Below, piece after piece: positions 34,748-44,150 of a stretch of 64,000 nt of DNA. The notes beneath the pieces are model-generated. The model made no database searches, was not told where the DNA came from, and was given only the letters and a program-made list of their open reading frames with translations. This DNA is from Cryptomeria japonica (taxonomy: Eukaryota > Streptophyta > Pinopsida > Cupressales > Cupressaceae): contig NC_081413.1 in assembly GCF_030272615.1 (NCBI RefSeq), forward strand, positions 331,697,302 through 331,761,301, written 5' to 3'. Numbering within the stretch: the stretch's first letter is position 1; each line of letters begins with the position of its first letter. A program made the position numbers and the translations under genes.

Positions 34748-36457
34748 ATGGGTGGAAACAGGAGGAGATATGAACCAAGTAGTTGTAAAGAATGGAAATA
34801 GAAGGAAGAGGTTTGGGGTATACTGCAGTAGGGTGGTCTCTCAAACTTCATGGAGAGACTCCATGGTCGAGATGGTATGGTTACCAGTCTTTTCTGCAAG
34901 AACTGGAAGAAGGGCATGTTAAAAATGGGCAATCAAAAGGTTGAAATCGATGAAGACTTAATTGCTCAAGCTACGGGCCTCACAAGGGAAGGCTGCAACT
35001 TCTACAAAGATAAGAAGGTTAGCAGGGAAGCTATTGAAAGGTACCCAGAAACAGAGAAAGAGAAAAAACAACTGGTAAAGTTGAGAAAAACCTACTACCC
35101 GCTCAGGGATTTTGCCAAACCCTGGAGGGAAATCCTCTTTGTTTTAATGCGTTATATCACTCTAGATGGCAGGTTTACGAAAGTTTATGGTTATCACTTT
35201 GTTCTGTTAAACTACTTTAGGCACAATGATAAGGTTAATTTCCCTTATTTCCTGCTTTGCTTGATGAATGCATCCCTCAAGGCCTATAAGGAGAATCCTT
35301 TGGGTGATTCTGCTATGCACCAAGGCCTAATGGTCCTAATTTATGACCATTTAAATGCCAACCAAATAGCTCAGATGCAGCCCTCCATGGACTCTGAGGA
35401 AGAGATGTTTGATTCTGCCTTTTCTGAGGAGGAGGAATTTGACAGTGACTCTTCAGCTAACACAAAGGATAGCACTGATGTCTCAGAGTATGAAAGTGGG
35501 AAGAAGAGGAAATACAGTAAAACAAGACCCTCTTCCTCTAAGGGGAAAAAGACAAAAAGCAGACCCCTGATCAACATTTCTTCGGAAGAGGAGTACTCAG
35601 ATGACTCTGAAAAGGAGAACCCTAAAGGGTTGCCGAAGAAGAAAACAAAAGACCATAACCAAACTAGGAAAAAGCATAAGAAGAAAGAGGAGACTGGTAA
35701 GGACCCGACAACTGACAAGCAAGCTAAGGCCCTGGAAGCTGATCGGAGTCTGGAAAAGGAGACCATGGAAGAAACTCTTAGGGCTGCTGATACAATTTTT
35801 GCCCTCCACATCCCTAAAGAGGAATAGGTTACCCCTGGTAAAGCTGCCCCCCCATCTGGTCCTCCTCCTGAGGGTTTGCATGGTTTCATGGAAACTATGG
35901 AGTGGCTCATTAATGGCTACAAGAAAGATGAGGATGAAAACAAAAAAACTTGCAACAGAGTCTTGATCCTGGAAACCATTAATACTGGGGAAGGGAACAC
36001 TAAGGCCAATTATATTGAGGACCTGAAAAATACCATTGCCAAAGCTGAAGACATCAGAGATTCTTTTAACCTCAGGTTTGAGAAGATTGAGAAGGATTTG
36101 CTAGAAAGGAAGAGCCTTGCTGACACTAGCGATAAAACCCTCTCGGATACCGTTACCAAAATTGGTGAAATTGAGGAGTGTTTGAAGAACATTGTTGAAC
36201 AAAGCCTAAGTATCCTGAAGAACTCAGCTAACAACACCCACACCCTCATCAACAAACTGGATGAAGAAAAGGAAATCTAGGACATAGACCTGGAAGCTGA
36301 AGGAACAGGGGAAGCTCAAGGTCCCAGAACCCGCACTAGAGGCAAGAGGAAGGAAAAAAAACCGAACAAGGAACTGGAAGACCTGAAAGTTGTTGGGACC
36401 ACCTACGATGAGCTGGTGATTAAGCTGGAGGATTTGCTGAAGAAAATTACTGTGTAG
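34748..36457 (+). pseudogene. Gene C: LINE ORF3, cargo protein of unknown function
   Basis: One frame of 569 sense codons from ATG 34748 to TAG 36455, with four internal stops, all TAG (34799, 34829, 35825, 36278). The N-terminal domain (to about residue 215) contains QKVEIDEDLIAQATGLTREG, then an aromatic-rich block GYHFVLLNYFRHNDKVNFPY. Residues about 215-360 are acidic/basic low complexity (S, E, K), and the rest is helical, likely coiled coil (LETINTGEGNTKANYIEDL). It starts 178 bases after ORF2 and lies inside the LINE target-site duplication, so it moved with the LINE. I do not know its function; the layout resembles genes A, B and D. Confidence 0.8.
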
Positions 36458-36629
36458 TGCCTTCTCTGTTTCTTTGCTGTTTTTTGTTGTTAAGCTGTTC
36501 TTTCTGTCTGTTGGTCTTTTGGCTAGTCTTTTTGTATGCAGACTTTAAAGCACTGTTCTTCTTAGTGCTTTTTCTCTATCTATGTTGTAAATGTTTCGGG
36601 TCCTGAAAACCTATTTTTTAATTAATCAT
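36458..36629 (+). other. LINE 3' untranslated region
   Basis: T-rich, with TTTTGGCTAGTCTTTTTG and TGTTTCGGGTCCTG wording like plant LINE 3' ends. It stops at the right target-site duplication. Confidence 0.75.
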
Positions 36630-36651
36630 AACATCTAAAGAAAATCAAGGA
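36630..36651 (+). repeat. LINE target-site duplication, right copy
   Basis: Matches 28582-28603 with one change (C to A at the twelfth base). Gypsy G reverse transcriptase/RNase H coding resumes here (EYLSNPPILMPPIQGKP). Confidence 0.9.
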
Positions 36652-38858
36652 ATATCTTTCTAATCCACCTATATTGATGCCACCAATTCAAGGCAAGCCA
36701 CTGATTCTCTACATACCAACTACTGATACATCACTGGGGGCACTTTTGGCACAACAAGATGAGAATAAAAAGGAAAGAGCTATATATTATATCAGTTAGA
36801 CCTTGGTGTCCTATGAGATGAACTATACAATCATAGAGAAATATTGGTTGGCATTGGTCTTTGCATCACAAAAATTAAGACACTACATGGTAGCACATTC
36901 TATCAAACTAGTTGCTAAGATTGATCCGCTCAAATACCTTCTCAGCAAAGCAACGCTTACAGGGAGATTGGCTAAATGGGTTATGATTCTTATAAAATTT
37001 GACATTGAATATATAGAACACAAAGCTATGAAAGGATAGGTTATTGTAGATCAACTTGTTGATGCTCCTCTTAAAGACAATAAACCTTTGCACATAGAAT
37101 TTCCAGATGAATCCATCATGCACCTTACTCAGCGATCCTGGAAAATGTTCTTTGATGGGTCTTTCACTCAACAAGGTTCTGGTGCTAGAATTATTTTTAT
37201 CACTCCTCAAAGATATTCAATCCCAAAGGCTTACAAGATTCTCTTTCCTTCCACACATAATATTGCAGAATATGAAGCCTTGGTAAATGGAATCAAGCTA
37301 GCTATTGAATGAAAGGTTGTTGAGCTACATATCTATGGAGACTCTCAGCTGATTATCAACCAAATCAATGATATATATCAAACTCGAGATGAAAAACAGA
37401 TGCCCTATAAAAGAATGGTTGATGACCTCAAGAAATACTTTACCTTTGTATCATTTTTTGCAGATTCCCAGACCAACAAACAAAGCAGCAGATGCTATGG
37501 CTACCTTGGCATCTATACCACAGCTACAAGAATCTGAGTTCCGCTATGAATTCCTGGTGGAAGATTTACATTATCCTGCTTATGATTTCCCTAATTCCCA
37601 GATGGTCCATTCTGTCATTGAACACGACTCATCTCGCTACAATTATATTTATTCTTTCTTACGTGACCAAATTATTCTTGCTAATCTTACCCATAATGAG
37701 AAAAGAAACCTTATTCAAAATGCTTCATGGTATGTCATCATTGCTAAAAATTTGTATAGGCGACATTTGGATAGTACTTTTCTTAGGTGTCTAGAAACTG
37801 AAGAGTCCCAACGTGCATTATCTGAAGTGTATGAAGGTATTTGTGGATCTCATTCAAATGGTCTAACTTTAGCTCGGAAACTGCTAAGGGCTAGCTACTA
37901 CTGGTCAGATATGGAAAAATTTGCTAAAACTTGTGAGAAGTGTCATCTACATGGGAATCTCATGCATGCTTCAGCAAGGGATCTAATACCTTTTATCACA
38001 CATTGGCCTTTCCAACAATGGGCGTTTGACCTCATTGGCCAAATCTATCCTGCTCATCTAATGGACACGAGTTTATCATAACTGCCACTGACTACTTCAC
38101 TAAATGGGTTGAAGTGGCTCCGTTAATCAAAGCAACCAATAAACAAGTGGCAATGTTCACAGGTATGGAATATCTTCTTCAACTGCGACTGATAATGGAA
38201 GGCAGTTCAAAAACACATATATAGATGAGCTCTTTGAAAAGTTCAAAATCAAATAGCATGGGTCATCCATATACTACCCTCAAGGTAATAGACAAGCTGA
38301 AGCATCTAACAAAAATTTGTTGACTATCTTGCACAGAACGGTAAACAAATCTCGAAAGGATTGGCATCTGCAGCTCAATCCTGCATTATGGACTTACAGA
38401 ACAAGTATCAAAACACCTACTAGGGCTACACCTTTTGCTTTGGTGTATGGGTTCGAAGCAGTCTTGCCTATTGAGGTGGAAATTCCTTCTTTGAGAGTTT
38501 CTTTGCAAGGTCTTATTACTGATGAAGACTACAAAATATCTAGATTGCAAGAGCTCGAGTTGCTGGATGAACGTCGACAAGTGGCCTTTGATCATCTGAG
38601 AGCCTATGAAAAGAGAATTTCTAGAGGTTATAACAAGAAAGTTCGACAAAGAGAATTTTAGGTTGGTGACCTTGTCTTGAGAGAGAATCCTAAAAATCAA
38701 TAGTTTTGAGACAACAAAGGGAAATTTGAACCCAACTGGGTGGGTCCCTACATTGTTACTGTAGTCTTTGGCTCTAGTGCTTATCAACTCCCAACATTGG
38801 AAGGAGCACAACTCCATGAACCAATCAACACCATGCACTTGAAGAAATTCTTTACTTA
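36640..38858 (+). pseudogene. Gypsy G RNase H (two) and integrase, broken
   Basis: First RNase H: TTDTSLGALLAQQDE and NYTIIEKYWLALVFA. Second, archaeal-type RNase H: KMFFDGSFTQQGSGARI, NIAEYEALVNGI, HIYGDSQLIINQ. A frameshift near 37440 precedes integrase: zinc-binding SHSNGLTLARK with CEKCHLHGN near 37940, catalytic TATDYFTKWVEVAP (about 38083), TDNGRQFKN, a C-terminal WVGPYIV module, and a stop at about 38858. Many stops replace likely CAG, CGA or TGG codons. Two RNase H domains identify the Tat/Ogre group. Confidence 0.9.
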
Positions 38859-40292
38859 GTATTCTTTGCTCCAACAACTTGTACAACGAAAAAGTCCTAA
38901 AAAAAAAAAAGAAAAAAAAAGAAAAAAAAAAGAAATCAAATGCCTTGGTGAAAACTTGGTAAACAGGCACCTTGGTAACAAAAAAAAGAAAAGATCTTTG
39001 CCAAGTAGGTGAAAACCTAGTAAATAGGCGCCTCTTGTACTCAAGCGCTCTATCTATCAATGCAAATTTGGCATTTCCTATTTTCATTCCCGCTTTCCTG
39101 CATTTTTGCTTTCACTTGTACATATATTTTAGTTGCTTTTGTGACATCCTGGTTCTTTTGGAACTCTCATGGCTTGAAACCAATCAATGTCCTAGTCTTA
39201 GGGTAATTGACTGATCGATTTACATGTCCTAAGAAGTATCATCCAAGTCATCTTTCTGTCGGTAGTACCAGGTCATCCGCTCTGAGTCAGTCATCTATCT
39301 CCACACTACCACCAAGTTTTATCATTGAGTAAACAAGCAAAACAAGACTACTAAAAAAAATCACTAAACTGTTTGAGATATGAATGGAATTTTCTTTGCG
39401 TGCTGTCTTTTACATTGGTTTTTGATTATTATTCCCTCTAAGTAACTTGAGGAAGTTTATCTTGACTAAGAGGAGCAAGGATTGGAGGCATACTACTTTT
39501 CTTTGTTTTCTGCTTGTAGGAGTGATTCCGATGAGATGGAAACATCTATTAAGCTGTGTGTCTGTGATAAGTTCCTTCACATCAAGGTGAAATCGCCACA
39601 CATACCTTGACTCCTCTTATTTGTATGCTACATGGAGGTTGGAGTCATTTCTTTGTCTGTTTTGAGGAAATTTATTTAATGTGCAATCCGGATGCATGCG
39701 TAATTTGTTGAAGGATATGCACGATAAAATGGTCATTGCAGACAAGATAATTAATACTGCATATGAAAAGGAAGGAACTCTATTTCGCCTGCTATGTTTG
39801 TAAAAGCTCAGTGATGAAAATTAAGCATTCCAAATCCAGTGACTAAGTTTAAGTTGCATTCATTCTAAAATTTTATGCATTTCAAGTGATTTCGACACGA
39901 TAACAATGATCTCTTTATCTTTTGAATGAGAGTCTAAAGCAATCGTCATTTCTTAGCTAAGTGGTCTCTTTTTCATCATCGTTTCTCCGATCAAGTACTT
40001 GTGTATTTAGATGTTAGCTGCATACATAAACATCTTATATAGATCTGTATATTTCATTATATATTCATTTGCATTCATATTATTGCATAAAAATAAACAT
40101 TTGCATTACTCATTACTCATTTTCATCATTTATTTGCATATGAAAAAGAAACAAAAAAAACAACATCCATATTCATCCCTATTACATACATCCATACTGA
40201 AAAGATATGCATACATATAGAATAAAGCATATAGAAAGACATCTCATAATCAATCAACACAAGTATGATGAAATCAAATCAAGAGCTTGTAT
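38859..40292 (+). other. Gypsy G 3' non-coding tail, first part
   Basis: No coding signal. It starts with an A-rich tract (38898-38934) and two copies of a TGGTGAAAACTTGGTAAACAG-like phrase. Similar phrases (GGTTTTCACCAAG, AGGCGCC) occur reversed at the same relative place in Gypsy 3 (43965-44070). The remainder is AT-rich and ends at the Gypsy 3 insertion. Confidence 0.6.
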
Positions 40293-41082
40293 TGTATATG
40301 GTGAAAATGGATAAAAACAATAACAATGTTGGAAGACTAAATAGATTCAACCACAAAAACCCTAGCCTAACAACAACAAAGATCCACCATAACATATGAA
40401 GATTACCTAAGACAATGCAAATCAAATGAAATCACAAAGATTATACCATCACATGTCCAATAGTGTTTGAATCTCCATTCTTCCTATCTCCATTGATCTT
40501 GCTTGATATATTTGCTCTCAGATTTTATGTGCACAAGAGCTCAACAAAGAACGGAAATGTGGTTGCAAGTAGGATCGCATATGAAAGTGCAAAGCGTAGT
40601 CGGGGCTGAATGCATAGTGAGTTTTTGTCAGGGTTTGATAATGAAGGAAGCATATCCTTATATAGAAGACACTATATGAAATGGAGGGATAAGATTGAGA
40701 GGTGTAAAAGAGGTCAGCTATGATTAGAGGGTAGGTAAAGAAAATAATAAAATAATGAAAGGGTAGGTAGTGTAGGAATTAAGAGATGAATGACATGTGT
40801 CATGGGTGGAAAAGGTTAATGAATTAATTAAATAAATAAAGATTCATTTAATCAATAGAAGAAGTGGGATCAATTAAATAAATAAGATATTTATTTAATT
40901 TAGGAAAAATGATAATTTAAATAAATAAATGTATTTATTTAAATGAGAAATAAGGCTAGAAGAGGATAAATGAATTAATTAAATAAATAAGGATTTATTT
41001 AATTAATAGAAGAATTAGGCTAAAATAATTAAATAAATAAAGATATTTATTTAATTAGACTGGACAATTTTAGGTGTCTACA
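40293..41082 (-). repeat. Gypsy 3 3' LTR
   Basis: Minus strand begins TGTAGACACCTAAAATTG and ends CACCATATACA. It includes five AT-rich hairpins, then a TATA (TCTATATAAGG) near 40663. Confidence 0.95.
40821..41056. repeat. Five tandem AT-rich hairpins in the Gypsy 3 LTR
   Basis: Palindromes at 40821-40858, 40871-40900, 40915-40944, 40974-41007 and 41027-41056, each pairing AATTAAATAAAT-type arms with ATTTATTTAATT around a 2-6 base loop. The matching array in the other LTR is about 51039-51274. They fill the U3 part ahead of the TATA. Confidence 0.85.
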
Positions 41083-41098
41083 TTTTGCCCCTCTTTGA
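41083..41098 (-). other. Gypsy 3 polypurine tract
   Basis: Minus-strand AAAGAGGGGCAAAA abuts the 3' LTR. Nearly the same tract precedes the LTR starts at 6060 and 63724. Confidence 0.85.
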
Positions 41099-41497
41099 GA
41101 CAATGCAGCTTGTCGCGTTGTTTCAAAGAAGATGATATGAATTGATATAAAGTTGCCCCAAGATGGGAATGATATGCCCCCTCGAGAGATTGGATGAAAA
41201 TGTCTGAAAAGATTGGAGACAATCTCTCGATAAGAAAGAAAGGCTAGAATGGATTGACCGGATAGGATAGAGTGACAGAGTCACGGGATAATGAAGATTG
41301 ACTTGGGAAATGAGGGCTAGGGCTAGGGCAGTCTATAAAATAGACCACGAGGGGAATACATCCTCATTGTCATCCACACATCCAAGAGATTAGAGTGCAG
41401 AGAGAGAATAGAATAGCAACAGTCAACAATGATGGCATTGGTGCACAAATTCGATCGCGTTCGCCGATTTCAGAGGCCAGCAGAGGCAGGAGAGCCG

Positions 41498-42019
41498 GTA
41501 AGTACCCCAAAACCTCCTTGTACTTTGTTGCAATAAATGTTGTCATTAATGCATGCTAGGTAGGGTAATAAATGTGCATTTATGTCTTCTAGGCCAATTC
41601 AATAGTTATGTGATGAACATACGCTGTCGATTGGATAAGTTGCTGAGAGGATACACTCAAGCAGGTCCTCTAGGGAAGACTAGGATAGATCGAGGCACTT
41701 TGTGATGAACAGGGAGTACCAAGACAAAATACTTTGTGATGAACAGGGAGTACTAAAAAAAAGAGCACCACTTTGTGATGAACAGTGAGTACAAATGTAA
41801 GCAGCACTTTGTGATGAACATGGAGTGCAAAAACACGTAGTACTTTGTGATGAACAGGGAGTACCACTCTGATAAATAGCAACACTTTGTGATGAATAGT
41901 AAGTGTCACTAGGATAAATAGCACCATATGATAAATATAAGCATTAGGATAAAGAGCAACACTTTGTGATGAACAGGTAATGCCACTATGACTGACATGA
42001 TTGATTTGCTTGACTGCAG
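41498..42019 (+). other. Probable first intron of Gypsy 3 plant mobile domain gene
   Basis: Consensus GTAAGT donor and pyrimidine-poor but standard CTGCAG acceptor. The exons flank it in a compatible frame. It holds the CTTTGTGATGAACAGGGAG array. Confidence 0.55.
41694..41985 (+). repeat. CTTTGTGATGAACAGGGAG interspersed array
   Basis: Units with the core at about 41698, 41732, 41771, 41807, 41843, 41884 and 41962, plus a degenerate one near 41922; spacing is 34-41 bases. In several units the bases just outside the core pair with each other: GTACT with AGTAC, GCACT with AGTGC, ACACT with AGTGT. Confidence 0.85.
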
Positions 42020-42550
42020 GAGTACCTACCTATGCTGGAGTCATGAGAGAGATTCCCATCAATGCAGAGGTTACAACCAGAGCTGATATTTGAGGACAGA
42101 GCCGTGATTGAGGTTATGGGTTTGAGATTCATTCTGTATGTGCCTGATTTTTGAGCGAACATGAGATTGCTGACTGCTTTGGCTAAGAGATGGAACTCAG
42201 AGACATGTACGTTTTCATTTGTCGATGGGTGAGATGACAGTCACCTTAGAGGATGTATATAGGATTATGAGGATATTGATCGATGGGGAGTTGATTCCCT
42301 ATGATCGAGATGGAGATAGGGATGCACTAAGATGAGTGTTTCAAGATCTAGCATTGGAGATGAGGGCTGGACATGTGGCATGGGACACGATGACGCGAAC
42401 ATGATTAGCACTACCAACAGTGTTGGCATGAGTTATCAGTGGGTTCCTCTATCTGGATAGGGTGACACGAGGATTGATTGTAGCCATATGTATTTTGACA
42501 TCATTGTATCATGACACTTTTGATTATATATATATGAGATGATTCATCTT

Positions 42551-44150
42551 TGCGGCAACTATATGCATGTGTACCTATGTGATGCTTTATATGTTTTATG
42601 ATGTATGTTTCTATGTGATGCTTATGTTATGGATGCAAATATGATGCAATGCAATATCATTTTTTTTATTTTTTTATGTTTTTAATATGTTATGCATATG
42701 TGAATGTGAATGTATGAAATGCAGATGGATATGATAATGCAAATGATTATTTACATGATGAAAATGTAAAATGTGCTAATATGTGTTGTGTGCAGGATGT
42801 GATGCAATTGTGATATCTATATGTATGTATGAAATGCTTAATATGTGATAATGCAGGCGCAACTACATGAAATGCAAATGTTTTTTTTTTTGGCATGTCA
42901 TTATACTCAGTCATGTGATAGCAGGCTACACGGACTCAAGAAGGACGATGGAGGTCAATCAAGAAAGGGGGATGAAAGATAGAAGATATGAAAATGAAAG
43001 AGCTTCTTGTGCGTTATCATCATTGAGCTTTATTATGGCAAGTAGGTTATGACAATCGAGGCATATGTTTGACCCAGAAAGTCATTGTACCTGTTTGCAT
43101 GGAGATAAGACAGTCTCAAACCAGGAATGCCCCAGTTCATACTAGATTCTCAGTGTCCTCATATCCTTGGACAAGTCATAGCATTACTAAGAGACAATCC
43201 ACAGACAACAAAAGAAAAATAGGTGACGATACCCCATCCTCACCTTTCTAGTCAAAGACATCCTAGAGATAGAATCTCTAGTCAGAGACATCCTGAAAAA
43301 GCTAAAAGACATGTCACCAAAAAGATAAAATCAAAAGAAAACCAAGACTCGACACCAACATCCATTGTAGTCCTCAAGTTTAGTGTCTCTTGTCACGTGT
43401 ATAAGTCTATTTGATTGTGGTCACAATGTTTACTTTCACAAAAAGGATAGATAGCACTGAACCATATGTTGTCTGAGTCTATTGAAATATTTGATTTGTT
43501 GAAACCCATTGCTGTTGTTGTGTCATCTAAAACTGTCTGAATCCATGCAATTGACACTTTATTGTGGAGAAGACGAAACTTTATTGCGGATTGGCGATGC
43601 AAATGTTTCTTTATTGTGGATTGTGCGCGGATGGACTGAAGGAAAGTGGAAGAAATTGTACTCCTCGAAACATGTGATGCTCTCAGTTTCACACCCATCA
43701 CTAGACATAGGATTTGCCTTAGCCATAGATAGGAGCTGATTTATTATGAATGGAAAGGGGTGGAAAGGGAGGTTTATTATGAATGGCTAACCAATCTTAG
43801 GTAGATCAATGACAAGCCATGATGGGAATGGGTAAGTTTATTATGAATGGATAGGTTGTGAGTGTGTGCAGAGTGAAAGGATGAAATGGAATCTTGAAGG
43901 AGGGAGGAGCAATGTCTGTACGCATGGCGCTGGTGACCCAATTTTCACTATGGTACTTGCCCAGGGTGCCATCGAAGTGGTTTTCACCGTTGGACGAAAT
44001 GTTTTTCTATTTTTTAATTTTTTTTGTGTCACAAGGCGCCTGTTTGCCAGGTTTTCACCAAGTAACGATTTTTTTATGTTTTATGATTTGTTTTGTATTT
44101 TTGAATTATTTTGATTTTTTTGTATTTTTGAATTAGGATACTCTAAAGAG
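42551..44150 (-). other. Gypsy 3 3' non-coding region
   Basis: No coding signal on either strand. 42540-42860 is rich in TATG/ATGC words (simple-sequence-like). Around 43260-43290 a CAAAGACATCCTAGAGAT phrase is repeated (TCTAGTCAGAGACATCC). 43965-44070 holds the GGTTTTCACC phrases seen in the Gypsy G tail. Confidence 0.6.

Larger units (their letters stand above)
28604..36629 (+). mobile_element. L1-like LINE with RNase H and an extra third ORF
   Basis: Flanked by a 22-bp target-site duplication (28582-28603 and 36630-36651, one mismatch), which defines one 8.0-kb insertion. It contains ORF1 (28613-30370), ORF2 with endonuclease, reverse transcriptase, zinc-binding region and RNase H (30466-34569), and ORF3 = gene C (34748-36457). 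The 3' end is a T-rich untranslated region ending ATTTTTTAATTAATCAT, without a long poly-A. The 5' end starts only nine bases before the ORF1 ATG, so a 5' UTR is probably missing. Confidence 0.93.
41429..42550 (+). pseudogene. Plant mobile domain pseudogene, antisense in Gypsy 3, with intron
   Basis: Exon 1 (41429-41497) is 23 codons beginning MMALVHKFDRVRRFQ. A donor CCG|GTAAGT at 41498 and acceptor TTGACTGCAG at 42019 give a 522-bp intron filled by a 34-41-bp-spaced motif array. Exon 2 starts EYLPMLES and holds the plant mobile domain signature: MRLLTALAKRWNSETCTF, then after a one-base frameshift HLSMGEMTVTLEDVYRIM and IDGELIPYDRDGDRD. Several stops follow. Plant mobile domain proteins (MAIL1 and MAIN relatives) act in transposon silencing and gene expression, and the domain is also known inside plant transposons. 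It runs against the element's own genes, beside the 3' LTR. Confidence 0.75.

Noticed and set aside
38898-38934. A-rich tract as the poly-A tail of another LINE or SINE
   Set aside because: No target-site duplication or LINE/SINE body precedes it; it follows the Gypsy G integrase stop and fits the 3' tail of that element.
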